A model generated the notes under the pieces. That model saw nothing but the letters and a program-made list of their open reading frames with translations. It had not been told where the DNA came from and ran no database searches. The translations under genes were made by a program, and so were the position numbers. Positions 8,144 to 18,121 of a stretch of DNA of 64,000 nucleotides are shown in pieces. This DNA is from Cellvibrio zantedeschiae (lineage in GTDB: Bacteria > Pseudomonadota > Gammaproteobacteria > Pseudomonadales > Cellvibrionaceae): contig NZ_BMYZ01000004.1 of assembly GCF_014652535.1 (NCBI RefSeq), positions 14,844 to 78,843 of the forward strand. Reading direction: 5' to 3'. How positions within the stretch are numbered: position 1 is the first letter of the stretch; each line of letters begins with the position of its first letter.

Positions 8144-9657
8144 TATTGCACCACCTGTAATTTCCAAAAGCTAAACCAATTGCGCATTTCGAATTGATCT
8201 TCGGTGATGCCAATTCCATAAGTAAAGGGTGCAAAGAACGCGAATATCGCAATAACCAGCGCTATATAAAATCCGAAATTAATCCAGACGTGTTTGCTGT
8301 TGGCAATAATGTCATCGCGATAAATGTAGTTAAGGATCAGCGCAAGGTTGAGTGAGCCAAATACCAAAGGTATTAGGTAGTGATAGAGATACATCACACG
8401 TTCAATTTGTAAAATGGCAATCATGTAACTCAAGTACAAACCTGTGAAGACACAAATCCAATAAAACAAGGGTGTGTTTTTTTCTTGCTGGCCATAAATA
8501 AATTTGCTCATGATTAAACCAAGGCTCAATACAATTCCGGCAATTACGCTAAACCAAATGATCGGGTTTGCAATAATTGTCATGTATTTAACTTCGACTT
8601 TTCCATCTACCGTATCTTTATCCCAGCGATAACTGATAGTTTTTTTACCCAGCAGCCAATCCATTGGGTAACTTCCATTTTCATCGGGTTTACATTCGTC
8701 CAAACGCGGAACGCCGTCGGCGTATTCGCTCATGTATTTCCAGTTGTCGCGGAAACCAATCGCAAAGGTTGATGGGCTCCAGGTGTCGCCACGTTGAATT
8801 GCTTGTAGATATTCAGGTGATGCCTTGTAGGTGCGGTCGGCAATAACTTTGGTACCCATACCAATATGAATATAAAACACGCTGAAGAATACTAATAGAA
8901 GTGGTGCCACTCCTGCGGGCACGGCTATGACCAGACGTTTTAGCAGCGCGCTGTAATTAAGTGCTTTAATATTTTTCCATTGATCTACACCAAACAAAAT
9001 AACAAACAGAATAAGTTCAATGGCACTTGTCACTTTCACACTCATCGCAAAGCCAATCAATGTGCCCAGTAATAGGTAATCGGTTAGTTTGATGGGGCGT
9101 TGGCTGGTGACGATGCGGACGAAACAATAAAGCTCGGCAAGAATAAAAAATATTTGAATTCCTTCAAGCATGGCGGCACGCGCCTGTATCACCAATGCAT
9201 TGTCAAAAATAATAAAGCTGCTAAATAAAAAGGCAAATAAGGGTTGACGAGTAATATTGTTTAATATTCCGAAAAAAAACAAAACCGCTAGCGCCATCAA
9301 AACTACCGATGGCCAGCGATAGCCCGTAAATTTTGTGCCTGCTGGTGTGTCCGCTCCCTCAATATGATCAGTAATAACAAAATTATGTTTATCAATATTT
9401 TCGTTGGGGTTGATTACAACTTCTGCCAGCGCCATCAGCATTTTTCCAAGCGGCGGATGCGGCTCCATATACATCACACCTTGCACATGTTTTTCGGCAG
9501 AGGCGACATGGTAATTTTCATCCCAAAACATAGAGCTGGGTGAACCGTAGTGGATGAAATAAACACTAAAGGAGCAAATCAGCAATATAAGGGGATAGAT
9601 ATTTTTCAACAGCTGAGCATAAGTATCGCTCGCTATTTTTTGTAATTTCCTGGACAT
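8143..9657 (-). CDS. Dolichyl-phosphate-mannose-protein mannosyltransferase family (GT39)
   Basis: The 504-residue protein is a multi-spanning membrane protein with the conserved Asp-Glu of GT39 enzymes in the first external loop (FWDENYHVASAEKHVQG, near residue 44) and EPHPPLGKM just after. These motifs identify the PMT family, which moves mannose (or another hexose) from a polyprenyl phosphate to protein Ser/Thr. In bacteria this occurs at the periplasmic face of the inner membrane. It lies directly before, and overlaps, a membrane-anchored PA14-like gene. Its targets are not visible here. Confidence 0.86.
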   Translation of the reverse strand: MSRKLQKIASDTYAQLLKNIYPLILLICSFSVYFIHYGSPSSMFWDENYHVASAEKHVQGVMYMEPHPPLGKMLMALAEVVINPNENIDKHNFVITDHIEGADTPAGTKFTGYRWPSVVLMALAVLFFFGILNNITRQPLFAFLFSSFIIFDNALVIQARAAMLEGIQIFFILAELYCFVRIVTSQRPIKLTDYLLLGTLIGFAMSVKVTSAIELILFVILFGVDQWKNIKALNYSALLKRLVIAVPAGVAPLLLVFFSVFYIHIGMGTKVIADRTYKASPEYLQAIQRGDTWSPSTFAIGFRDNWKYMSEYADGVPRLDECKPDENGSYPMDWLLGKKTISYRWDKDTVDGKVEVKYMTIIANPIIWFSVIAGIVLSLGLIMSKFIYGQQEKNTPLFYWICVFTGLYLSYMIAILQIERVMYLYHYLIPLVFGSLNLALILNYIYRDDIIANSKHVWINFGFYIALVIAIFAFFAPFTYGIGITEDQFEMRNWFSFWKLQVVQ

Positions 9658-9922
9658 AGCATCAGCACTTATAAATTGGACATTGGGGTTGCGTCGGCAA
9701 TATGAGGGTAGCCTGCCTTATTGAAATTATCTGGCTCCTCAGCGGGGAGAATCTTGCCTTGTTCTGATGCGCGGTGCAATTGAGATTAGGTTGCTAATTG
9801 TATTTATGAGCAATCATCAACCACGGTCAGGAAATTTGGCGGGCCTTTCCTGATGAATCCTGCTCCTTCGTGGAGTAGGATAATTTACCTGGCGCACAGC
9901 CCATCTTTTTAAGGAATTAATT

Positions 9923-10585
9923 ATGAAAACAGTTGTTATCACCGGCGCTAACCGCGGCATTGGCTTTGCGCTTGTGCAGGAATATCTCGCCCAAGGCTGG
10001 CGTGTAATCGCTGTATGCCGTACGGCGTCTGCGGAGCTCAGCGCAACTGACGCACAAGTCATTGCCGGAGTAGATGTGACTAGCACCAAAGCAGTTCAGG
10101 AGTTGGCCACAAGGTTGTCCGACGTAAAAATCGATTTGTTGATTAACAATGCCGGAGTTCTACAGCACGAGCGTCTTGGCGAAATTGATTACAACACTGT
10201 GACTCAACAATTTTTGGTCAATGCCCAAGCACCCTTGCACGTGACTGAAGCGCTATTAAAGCACCTGAATGAAGGTGCAAAAATTGCGTTTATCACCAGC
10301 CGTATGGGCTCCATTGCGGATAATACCTCGGGTGGCTACTACGGTTATCGCATGTCAAAAGCCGCCTTAAATGCAGCGGCAAAATCCTTGAGCCTTGATC
10401 TGAAACCGCGCGGCATTTCAGTGGCGATTTTGCACCCCGGTTATGTTCAAACGGCCATGGTAAATTTTGGTGGCGATATTTCGGCCGCTGAATCGGCCAA
10501 GCGTTTAAGCAAACGAATCGCGGAATTGAATATGAGTAACACAGGCAGCTTCTGGCATTCTAATGGCGAACGCCTGGAGTGGTAA
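9923..10585 (+). CDS. SDR family oxidoreductase
   Basis: This 220-residue protein has the SDR nucleotide-binding motif TGANRGIG near residues 7-14, NNAG at about 75-78, a catalytic Ser in ITSRMGS and YxxxK as YRMSK. It resembles the C-factor/sniffer-like group of classical SDRs that reduce carbonyls with NAD(P)H. A clear AAGGA sits 9 bp before the ATG. The gene is single, and the substrate cannot be told from context. Confidence 0.9.
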   Translation: MKTVVITGANRGIGFALVQEYLAQGWRVIAVCRTASAELSATDAQVIAGVDVTSTKAVQELATRLSDVKIDLLINNAGVLQHERLGEIDYNTVTQQFLVNAQAPLHVTEALLKHLNEGAKIAFITSRMGSIADNTSGGYYGYRMSKAALNAAAKSLSLDLKPRGISVAILHPGYVQTAMVNFGGDISAAESAKRLSKRIAELNMSNTGSFWHSNGERLEW

Positions 10586-10680
10586 TGATGGCTCGGTTTG
10601 GTTTTGTAAATTTTTTGTGATTAATCCTACAAATGAGGTACATTCTGCCCATAACCTCTAATAAATGGGATAACACGAAT

Positions 10681-11511
10681 ATGAAAGTTTACCGAGCTTA
10701 CAAAACACTTTTGGCTACCTTGTTGGCGACAGCGGCCTTTTCCGCTGCAGCTGCGAACAAACCCGCGCAAGAAGAGTGGGTGGATTTATTCAATGGAAAA
10801 GACTTAAGCAATTGGACTATAAAGTTAAAGGGCTACCCTGCGGGAGAAAATGCTTTTGATACTTTTCGTGTAAAAGATGGGCTCTTGCAAGCTCGCTATG
10901 ATAAATACGAAACCTTTGGGAACACCTTCGGGCATATCTTTTCCAACAGCGGGCCATACTCCCATTATAAATTACACGTGGAATACCGGTTTGTGGGCGA
11001 GCAAGTTAAAGATGGTCCGGGCTGGGCATTACGCAACAACGGCATTATGTTTCACACGCAATCGCCACAAAGTATGGCGGTGGACCAGGATTTCCCGCTG
11101 AGCATGGAGTACCAACTCTTGGGTGGTAATGGCAAAGATGCACGCTCCACGGGCAACCTCTGTACTCCATCTACCCAAGTGGTTATTAAAGGCGAATTGC
11201 GTAAAGATCACTGCATGAATTCTACTAGCGATACTTTTCATGGTGATCAATGGGTGACTGCGGAATTGGTTGTGCATGGCAGTGAGTTGGCGCAGCATTT
11301 TATTAATGGCAAATTGGTATTTGAATATAATGATTTGCAGAAGGATGATGGCACCCCCTTGGAAGGAGGTTTTATTGCCTTGCAAGCAGAATCCCACCCT
11401 GCAGATTTCCGTTCAGTGCGTATATTAAATCTCAAAGGCTGCATGGATAAAAAAGCGAAAAACTACAAATCTTATTTTGTAAAAGATGACGCTAAAGCTT
11501 GTAAGTATTAA
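10681..11511 (+). CDS. DUF1080 protein, secreted 3-keto-disaccharide hydrolase family
   Basis: From the ATG at 10681 (an upstream in-frame ATG at 10633 would add residues before the signal peptide), 276 residues start with a signal peptide ending near AAANK. The DUF1080 fold is clear: EEWVDLFNGKDLSNWTIKL, then FRVKDGLLQARYD and GNTFGHIFS, with a jelly-roll C-terminal half (EFNG-like HFINGKLVFEYND). Members of this family hydrolyse 3-keto-glycosides. The C-terminal KGCMDKKAKNYKSYFVKD is an extra tail containing Cys residues. It faces, across a shared terminator, a gene for a very large cytochrome c lipoprotein of the type that accompanies DUF1080 proteins in many bacteria. Confidence 0.85.
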   Translation: MKVYRAYKTLLATLLATAAFSAAAANKPAQEEWVDLFNGKDLSNWTIKLKGYPAGENAFDTFRVKDGLLQARYDKYETFGNTFGHIFSNSGPYSHYKLHVEYRFVGEQVKDGPGWALRNNGIMFHTQSPQSMAVDQDFPLSMEYQLLGGNGKDARSTGNLCTPSTQVVIKGELRKDHCMNSTSDTFHGDQWVTAELVVHGSELAQHFINGKLVFEYNDLQKDDGTPLEGGFIALQAESHPADFRSVRILNLKGCMDKKAKNYKSYFVKDDAKACKY

Positions 11512-11530
11512 TCAATGTAAACCGAAAATA

Positions 11531-11567
11531 AAAAGCCCCGCCAGTGATGAGCTGGCGGGGCTTTTTT
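11531..11567. terminator. Strong bidirectional terminator
   Basis: AAAAGCCCCGCCAG pairs with CTGGCGGGGCTTTT around a 7-base loop, with T runs on both strands. It separates the convergent DUF1080 and cytochrome lipoprotein genes. Confidence 0.9.
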
Positions 11568-11579
11568 GTTTCTACAATA

Positions 11580-14500
11580 TTAATGACCTTCTATTGTTTC
11601 TGCTTTGAGTGTCGAAAGATAAGCCACCAAATTCCGAATTTGCATACGGTCCAACAACAGATTCATAGGCGGCATGCCTGAGGTGCTGGTTTCAATTTTA
11701 GCGATATCAGTGCGATTAAGTTTATGGGTTTTATCCTTACTGCTAATAGTAATTGTGGATTCGGTTTCCGCATCAAATGTACCTTCAATACGTTCACCGG
11801 TTTTTAGCACTGCAGTGATTTGACCGAACCCGGGTGCGATGCGCGCCGATGGGCTAACCAATGCCTCCAGCATTTGCTCGCGCGATATACGGCTGGCAAT
11901 GGTGGTAAGCTCCGGGCCCACGCGTGCACCATTGACTCCCACCATATGACAGCGCACACATTGCGCCATATCGCTAAAGCGGAATAAATTTCTTCCTTCC
12001 ATTGCATTGCCACCCATTAGAGATTCGCGGTAAACCTCCAGAGGGTCATTGGCGTTTTTACTTGCTTCGTAGGTTGCAACTATTTGCTTTAATTCGGCGG
12101 AATCCATTTTTTCTGCAGCAAAAATTAAATCAAGTTGCACTTCTCGAGCAATTTTTCCTGCAATTAATTTTTGCAATTGTTGTTTAAATACTGCAGTGGC
12201 TTCTGGCGATTTAACATTGGCGAGAGACGTATAAGCCGCTTGTTGTTCGCCCACAGTGCCGTTTTGTAAAAGTAACTCGTGCATAGATACAACTTGCTGC
12301 ACAGGCAAGTTCAATTCAGGCAATAACCTTAAGGCAGACATGCGCACTGATTGATCCTTATCTTTCATTGCAGCAAAAGTGACTTTACTCATGTCGCTCA
12401 CATTAAATTTTTTCAGTGCATTTAATGCGGCAATACGAACGGCTGGATCAGAATCCTGGGAAAGTATTTTGATCAGGTTGTCGTTAGTCTCTTTCACATT
12501 AAATTCGGCAAGGGCGTTGATAGTTGCCGCGCGAAATTTTCCGTCCTTATCCGCTAAAAGATTTTTATAGGCGCTAGCCAAAGCGCGCTGCGCATCTTTA
12601 GCGTCGTGAATTGCTGCGCCACGATTTTGGCCGGTAACACGGTCAAAGTCAGATGATTTAGCCCACACTGACAATGTATTTATGGCTTCGGCGCGCAGGG
12701 TTGCATCAATATTTTTTTGCTGGGCAAAGCGTACCAAGCGTGAACTATTTTCTGCACTGTTATTTGCACCGGTTGCATAAAGGTTGGCATTAATGACACG
12801 ACGCAAGAAAGGTTCATTGGTAAACCTTGGTGCATCCAATAATTTTGCCAACGCAGGTAATGCGTCTGTTACAAAATTATCATCGCTAATAGCGCGTGCG
12901 GCATTGGTAACTACAAATTCGCTAGAATCATTTAGGAACTGTGCGAGCGCTGGGCTCTCCAAACGTTTTAATGCAACTACAGCGGCAATGCGAACGGCTT
13001 CAGAAGGGTGGCTTGCTAATTTCGCTAGTGCATCCTGGTTGCCGATACGCGCAAGTGCTATGGCACCGGCTTGGCGTAAATAAACATCTTTATCGTTGTT
13101 AGCTGCGAGCATGGCAACGATTGGTGTTATGGCCGATTCTGCACCCAGGCGGCCAAGTGCTTGCGCTGCAAAAAATTGCACGCGTAAATTACTGTCTGCT
13201 AATAGCGGCAATAAATTATTCGTAGCGTTTACCGCTTTCGCATCACCTAATAATTTGGCAGCTTGCGCGCGAATTTCTGCATCTTTATCGCTTAGGAATG
13301 GCATTAGCGCTGCCACCTGCGCTTGGTCTTTTCGCGCTAGTTGCCCGAGTCCCCAAAGCGCGTGAATGCGAGCAAGTTGATCTTTTGAATCTTTTGCTAC
13401 TGCTTGCAATTGTTGCGTTGCTTTACGAGTTACTAATTCTAATTGTGCTTTAGTGCGCACGCGCATATCAGCATGAGAGAGTAGCGCGGTTAATTTAGAT
13501 AGCGAAAGCGAACCGAAATTTTCTGCAAGGCGCGCCTGGGTATCTTTACGCGCGGCGTTACTCGTGGTTTCCGGCGTATCCAATTTCCAGATGCGACCTT
13601 TTTCTTTCAGGTTCCAGCCTTCAACCCAGTCGCTCATATAAAGCGCGCCGTCGGGACCAAAATCAATTCCGGTTGCTAAAATGCCACGGAAAACATTTTG
13701 ATCTGTGTCGAGTTTAAAAGAGGCGCCTTCAGGTTTTAAGGTGAAGGCATTAACCCCTGCACGTGCAGGCGAGCCGACAAATTCCACCACAAAAAAATGA
13801 TCCAGCCATTTGTCACTCAGTGCTGTACCGGGGTTGTAAGTCATTCCAGCGGGGCCGGCATGATAAGGTGCAATTGGGGGTAATACATGCGCAGCTTGTC
13901 CTTCAAAACGAGGCTTGTAATAACTCTCATCCATCCAGACTTTGTAGGTGTTATTTTTTGGATCTTTGTATTTTCCGAGCTGCCAATTGGTACGCCAGCC
14001 ACTGTCAGAGCCATCAATTAAATAAACTATGCGTTCGTACTCGCCAACGTGATCGCCATCATTATCAACGCTGATTAAATTGCCAAATTTATCAAACGAA
14101 AATTCATGGGTGTTGCGCAAGCCCGCTGCAAACACTTCAAAGTTGCTGCCATCAATTTCGCTGCGCACTATTACGCCCTGGTTAGGGTAGTGCCATTTTT
14201 TTCCGGTGCTATCGGTAATGCTGGAACCTACATCGCCCATGTTGGAATAAATTCTGCCATCGGGGCCGAGAATGGCGCCGGAGAATCCGTGCCCGCTAAA
14301 ACCTATGTGTACACCAAAGCCGGTGGCGAGTGATTTTTTGGTGTCCATGGTGCCGTCGCCGTTGGTATCTTTCAGGCTCCAGAGGTCTGGCGCGACGTTT
14401 AAAAATAATTCATCCGTTTGGTTGTGATAATAAAGGCCGCCTGCCACATCGGTCACTTCAGTGTTGAAATCGCGTATTACGGTTTGCGCCGTGTCAGCTC

Positions 14501-15059
14501 TGCCGCTGCCACTTTTATCTTCCAGGCGCACAACACGCTCTTGCACTACGGCCAAGTCGCGCCAATCGTGGCTGCCATCTTTATTGCGGTCGGGGAATTT
14601 GGTGTTTTGCGCACTTTTTTCTGGCGCTAATTCTTCGCGTAAAAATTTACTGCGGTCTTCCACTGTCGTAAATTTCATTGAAGGCTGCTCCCATTTCGGG
14701 TAGCCGCGAATATCAAATTCTGAATTGTTGCTGCGCTCGGTAATGGCCGCCCAGACGCGACCTTTGTCGTCCACATTAATCGCAACCGTATCGCTCAGGA
14801 GCTTCTCAGAAGCCCAGAGTGTTGCGCTCAAACCGGGGGCTAGGTGCAGGTTTGCTTGCTGCTCAATCTCTTTTGCCGTTTGCGCGGCCTCTTTAGGGGA
14901 GATACGGGTGATCTCCAGTGCGTTAGCGGTTGCAGATGCCGGATTCACCTGCGCACCAGGGGCTTTGCCCGAACATCCGCTCATGAGAGCAAGTGACACA
15001 AACACGCTCGGGCCAAGAGCGCGATGAGAGAATAAGACGGCTAATATTTTCTGTTTCAT
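11580..15059 (-). CDS. Large PVC-type heme-binding lipoprotein: beta-propeller dehydrogenase-like, HEAT repeats, cytochrome c
   Basis: From the ATG at 15059 (an upstream in-frame ATG at 15158 lacks the signal peptide context), the protein has 1159 residues. It starts with a lipobox (LMSGCSG), so it is a lipoprotein. Residues ~55-480 are a PQQ/NHL-type beta-propeller of the 'membrane-bound dehydrogenase' family (GLSATLWASEKLL, GFSGHGFSGAILGPDGRIYS, FGPDGALYMSDWVEG). Residues ~500-980 are tandem HEAT-like repeats (RAQAAKLLGD, VRIAALNALKKF). A single heme c site, CVRCH, lies near 1030, followed by GPELTTIASR and a C-terminal LLDRMQIRNLVAYLSTL. The propeller plus cytochrome suggests sugar oxidation with electrons passed to heme in the periplasm or at the outer membrane. 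The family is best known from Planctomycetes. Confidence 0.85.
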   Translation of the reverse strand: MKQKILAVLFSHRALGPSVFVSLALMSGCSGKAPGAQVNPASATANALEITRISPKEAAQTAKEIEQQANLHLAPGLSATLWASEKLLSDTVAINVDDKGRVWAAITERSNNSEFDIRGYPKWEQPSMKFTTVEDRSKFLREELAPEKSAQNTKFPDRNKDGSHDWRDLAVVQERVVRLEDKSGSGRADTAQTVIRDFNTEVTDVAGGLYYHNQTDELFLNVAPDLWSLKDTNGDGTMDTKKSLATGFGVHIGFSGHGFSGAILGPDGRIYSNMGDVGSSITDSTGKKWHYPNQGVIVRSEIDGSNFEVFAAGLRNTHEFSFDKFGNLISVDNDGDHVGEYERIVYLIDGSDSGWRTNWQLGKYKDPKNNTYKVWMDESYYKPRFEGQAAHVLPPIAPYHAGPAGMTYNPGTALSDKWLDHFFVVEFVGSPARAGVNAFTLKPEGASFKLDTDQNVFRGILATGIDFGPDGALYMSDWVEGWNLKEKGRIWKLDTPETTSNAARKDTQARLAENFGSLSLSKLTALLSHADMRVRTKAQLELVTRKATQQLQAVAKDSKDQLARIHALWGLGQLARKDQAQVAALMPFLSDKDAEIRAQAAKLLGDAKAVNATNNLLPLLADSNLRVQFFAAQALGRLGAESAITPIVAMLAANNDKDVYLRQAGAIALARIGNQDALAKLASHPSEAVRIAAVVALKRLESPALAQFLNDSSEFVVTNAARAISDDNFVTDALPALAKLLDAPRFTNEPFLRRVINANLYATGANNSAENSSRLVRFAQQKNIDATLRAEAINTLSVWAKSSDFDRVTGQNRGAAIHDAKDAQRALASAYKNLLADKDGKFRAATINALAEFNVKETNDNLIKILSQDSDPAVRIAALNALKKFNVSDMSKVTFAAMKDKDQSVRMSALRLLPELNLPVQQVVSMHELLLQNGTVGEQQAAYTSLANVKSPEATAVFKQQLQKLIAGKIAREVQLDLIFAAEKMDSAELKQIVATYEASKNANDPLEVYRESLMGGNAMEGRNLFRFSDMAQCVRCHMVGVNGARVGPELTTIASRISREQMLEALVSPSARIAPGFGQITAVLKTGERIEGTFDAETESTITISSKDKTHKLNRTDIAKIETSTSGMPPMNLLLDRMQIRNLVAYLSTLKAETIEGH

Positions 15060-15288
15060 GGGTTGCTCACGGTTAATTATGATTATTAAGATTAATGGAA
15101 GATGACAGATTATAGGCGAGCAGCGGGCGGTGCATACCAGCTTGACGTTAATTAACACCGCAACCCTTGGTTTAGGCTGGTGCTCCTCAATTTCTGCTGT
15201 TTACGGTGAGGGAATTTGTGGATAGTATTTCTGCCGCATGCACCGGTTGTTGTGTGTGCATTACCCTCTGTCTTAAAGGAACTTTGAT

Positions 15289-15510
15289 ATGAAAAAGATG
15301 ATTGTATTTTTGGCATTGAGTTTGGCAGTTGTACCTGCATTTGCAGCGAAAAACTGCGAGGAGTTGAAGTCAGAAATTGCCGCCAAGTTGGATGCAAAAG
15401 GTGTTAAGGGTTATACCCTGGAAATTGTTGCGACTGAAGAAGTGAAAGACCAAAAGGTCGTGGGAAGCTGCGAAGCGGGAACCAAAAAGATCACTTACAA
15501 AAAAGATTAA
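15289..15510 (+). CDS. DUF1161 small periplasmic protein
   Basis: This 73-residue protein has a clean signal peptide (MKKMIVFLALSLAVVPAFAA) and then a short domain with NCEELKSEIAAKLDAKGVKGYTLEIV split as NCEELKSEI and GYTLEIV, ending KVVGSCEAGTKKITYKK. The two Cys could form a disulfide. This is the DUF1161 pattern of small exported proteins with unknown function. AAAGGAA precedes the ATG, and a terminator follows at once, so it is a single-gene unit. Confidence 0.85.
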   Translation: MKKMIVFLALSLAVVPAFAAKNCEELKSEIAAKLDAKGVKGYTLEIVATEEVKDQKVVGSCEAGTKKITYKKD

Positions 15511-15528
15511 GTGATGAAAAGTTTTTAG

Positions 15529-15556
15529 AAGGGTGGACAGGTTCCACCCTTTTTTA
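15529..15556 (+). terminator. Terminator of DUF1161 gene
   Basis: AAGGGTGGA pairs with TCCACCCTT around CAGGT, followed by TTTT on the plus strand. Confidence 0.85.
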
Positions 15557-15563
15557 TTTCAGA

Positions 15564-15893
15564 TTATTCTGCGGTTTGAACAGAATCATACACAGTCACT
15601 TTGCTCCACAAATGTTCACAGTCTGCAATAAACTTTAAATGTGTCGCGTGTGTTTGATAAACATGTTCATCAGCTTCATTATCAAAAAAAGCCAACCAGG
15701 AAACGCTATAGCTGTTATCAATAACGCCGCGCTCTTCGGTTGCCGCAGGTGTTGCTATATGAAAGCCTTTGATGGTTTCAATCGTGGTCAGTGTTTTAAC
15801 GCCGCGAATAAGTTGCGCCACGTCTTCTTTTGATTCTGGATTTTTTAACCAAAAATAAACATGGTGCGATAAATGGGAAATAGTGCCGCTCAT
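15564..15893 (-). CDS. Dabb family (stress-responsive alpha/beta barrel) protein
   Basis: The ATG at 15893, preceded by AAAGGAGA at a good distance, gives 109 residues; the frame is open further upstream but without a ribosome site. The sequence HHVYFWLKNPES, then ETIKGFHIATPAATEERGV and DNSYSVSWLAFFDNEADEHVYQTHATH in parts (SYSVSWLAFFDN, HVYQTHATHLKF) fits the Dabb ferredoxin-like dimeric fold. Such proteins act in varied small-molecule reactions or stress; no substrate can be named here. Confidence 0.82.
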   Translation of the reverse strand: MSGTISHLSHHVYFWLKNPESKEDVAQLIRGVKTLTTIETIKGFHIATPAATEERGVIDNSYSVSWLAFFDNEADEHVYQTHATHLKFIADCEHLWSKVTVYDSVQTAE

Positions 15894-15947
15894 AAGATCT
15901 CCTTTACGTGATGTATAAAATTGCGAGGGAAGAAACTTAGGGTACGT

Positions 15948-15976
15948 GAAAAAGAAAAAAGGGCGCAAGCGCCCTT
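15948..15976 (-). terminator. Terminator of dxs
   Basis: GGGCG-CAAG-CGCCC forms a compact hairpin; on the minus strand it is followed by TTTTTTCTTTTT. It lies about 60 bp past the dxs stop codon. Confidence 0.8.
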
Positions 15977-16036
15977 ACAAAACTTCTCAAACCAAGGCTC
16001 TAGCTATTTCCATTAATCAGGTTTATTAGAGCCCGA

Positions 16037-17944
16037 TTAATTAACGGTTTTTATAGGCTTTGTATTTAATGACTCAAGCAATTTCAATCGCTTGAGGATT
16101 GCGGTTTCAATTCCGGGTGCATCCAGGCCTTGCTCAGCAAGTTGCTGGGTGTGGTTGGCGTGATCAACAAAAGTATCCTTCAAGCCAAGATGTAAAACGG
16201 GCATCACATAGCCCTTGCTGGCAATATATTCACTCACCGCAGAGCCCGCGCCGCCAGCGATTGCATTTTCTTCCAGGGTTACTATCAAGCTGTGACTGTT
16301 GGCCATGCGCTCAATTAATTCTTCATCCAAGGGTTTTACAAAACGCATGTCGCACAAACTTGCATTGAGTTTATCGGCAACTTGTTGCGCGTTGGCGAGC
16401 AAAGTACCAAAGCACAAGATGGCCACTTCTTTACCTTCGCGCTTGACGAGGCCTTTACCGATTGGCAGTGCTGTAAATGTTTTTTCAATCGCAATACCTG
16501 TACCTGTACCGCGTGGGTAACGTACAGCAGCGGGGCCGGGGAATTGATAAGCGGTGTACAAAAGTTGGCGACATTCATTTTCGTCGCTGGGCGCGGCAAT
16601 GAGCATGTGAGGAATGCAGCGCAAAAAACTTAAATCAAAACTGCCTGCGTGGGTGGGGCCATCTTCACCGACTAAACCAGCGCGATCAATTGCAAAAGTT
16701 ACGTCGAGATTTTGCAAGGCAACATCGTGCACCAATTGGTCATAAGCGCGTTGCAAAAAGGTGGAGTAAATCGCCACCACAGGCTTTTGTCCTTCGCACG
16801 CCATACCGGCGGCAAGTGTCACCGCATGCTGCTCTGCAATGGCAACATCGTAAAAACGGTCTGCGTATTGAGTTGCAAAATCTACCATGCCGGAACCTTC
16901 ACACATGGCGGGCGTAATACCCACAAGGCGTTTGTCTTGCGCCGCCATATCGCACAGCCAATCGCCAAAAACTTGTTGGTATTTGGGTTTGTTGGGTGAT
17001 GAAACGGCTTTTTTCGGTTCGATTTTATTCAGTGCATGGTAGCCAACGGGGTCGAGCTCCGCGGGCTCAAAACCCTTACCCTTTTGGGTGATGATATGCA
17101 GTAGCTTGGGGCCTTTAATATCGCGCAGGTTGCGCAAGTAGCTAACAAGATCAATTAAATCGTGGCCATTGATAGGGCCAACATAATTGAATCCCATCTC
17201 TTCGAACAGGGTGCCGGGGGACATAAACCCTTTAAAGTGTTCCTCGGTCTTGCGCGCAAATTCCCAGGCGGAGGGAATCTTGGTCAGCACTTTTTTACTG
17301 CCTTCGCGCAAGCCGTTATAAAACTTGCTCGCCCAGATTTTGGAAAGGTAAGTCGCCAGGCCGCCCACATTGGGGGAAATGGACATGTTGTTATCGTTGA
17401 GGATAACCAGCATATCCGTATCTGTATGCGCGGCGTGGTTCAGGGCTTCAAACGCCATGCCGGCGGTCATAGCGCCATCGCCAATGATGGCGACAGATTT
17501 ACGGCCATTGCCGTCCATCTCGTTTCCAATAGCCATACCGAGTGCGGCGGAAATTGAGGTGCTTGAGTGGCCTACGCCAAAGGTATCGAACTCACTTTCA
17601 TCGCGCTTTGGAAAACCAGACAAGCCTCCACCCTGACGTATAGAGTTCATGCGCTCGCGACGCGACGTAAGGATTTTATGAGGGTAAGTTTGGTGGCCAA
17701 CATCCCACACCAGGCGGTCGGATGGGGTTTCGTAAACGTAATGCAGCGCTATAGTCAGCTCTACGACACCCAACCCTGCACCAAAATGGCCGCCGGTTTG
17801 GCCGACACTGAATAGCAGGAATGCGCGCAGTTCGTCCGCCAGCTGGGGCAATAGCTTTTCGTCCAACGCACGCAGGTCAGCGGGGGAATCTATGCTGTCC
17901 AAAAGGGGGGTGGCGGGGCGGCTAGTGGGGATCTCGTTGAACAT
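16037..17944 (-). CDS. dxs: 1-deoxy-D-xylulose-5-phosphate synthase
   Basis: The 635-residue enzyme makes DXP from pyruvate and glyceraldehyde-3-phosphate, the first step of the MEP isoprenoid pathway, in the cytoplasm. The thiamine diphosphate motif is [17 protein letters not shown] followed by [13 protein letters not shown] (residues ~150-200), and the transketolase-type pyrimidine domain shows [14 protein letters not shown] and [15 protein letters not shown]. Length fits the family (about 620-640). The ATG at 17944 ([10 protein letters not shown]) is chosen over an ATG ten codons upstream because homologs I recall begin this way. The gene is transcribed away from lgt and ends in its own terminator. 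Confidence 0.97.
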   Translation of the reverse strand: MFNEIPTSRPATPLLDSIDSPADLRALDEKLLPQLADELRAFLLFSVGQTGGHFGAGLGVVELTIALHYVYETPSDRLVWDVGHQTYPHKILTSRRERMNSIRQGGGLSGFPKRDESEFDTFGVGHSSTSISAALGMAIGNEMDGNGRKSVAIIGDGAMTAGMAFEALNHAAHTDTDMLVILNDNNMSISPNVGGLATYLSKIWASKFYNGLREGSKKVLTKIPSAWEFARKTEEHFKGFMSPGTLFEEMGFNYVGPINGHDLIDLVSYLRNLRDIKGPKLLHIITQKGKGFEPAELDPVGYHALNKIEPKKAVSSPNKPKYQQVFGDWLCDMAAQDKRLVGITPAMCEGSGMVDFATQYADRFYDVAIAEQHAVTLAAGMACEGQKPVVAIYSTFLQRAYDQLVHDVALQNLDVTFAIDRAGLVGEDGPTHAGSFDLSFLRCIPHMLIAAPSDENECRQLLYTAYQFPGPAAVRYPRGTGTGIAIEKTFTALPIGKGLVKREGKEVAILCFGTLLANAQQVADKLNASLCDMRFVKPLDEELIERMANSHSLIVTLEENAIAGGAGSAVSEYIASKGYVMPVLHLGLKDTFVDHANHTQQLAEQGLDAPGIETAILKRLKLLESLNTKPIKTVN

Positions 17945-18121
17945 TCGGCGCTTTCGTCTTATAAAAACGTGCATTGTAGGCTTTAGGCGCTAGATTTCCT
18001 AGCGCAATTCCAGTTGGCCGCAGGGCGAATTCCCAAAGCTGCGATTGAAAACCTGTGGCAGAATAGCGCGCTTTCCAGGGCGCCGTTCCACTGCGCGTCT
18101 GTCATTATCAAAGGATTTCCA

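Noticed and set aside
14725-15027. Open frames opposite the large cytochrome lipoprotein
   Set aside because: They are antisense shadows caused by codon bias of the long gene; no ribosome sites or motifs.
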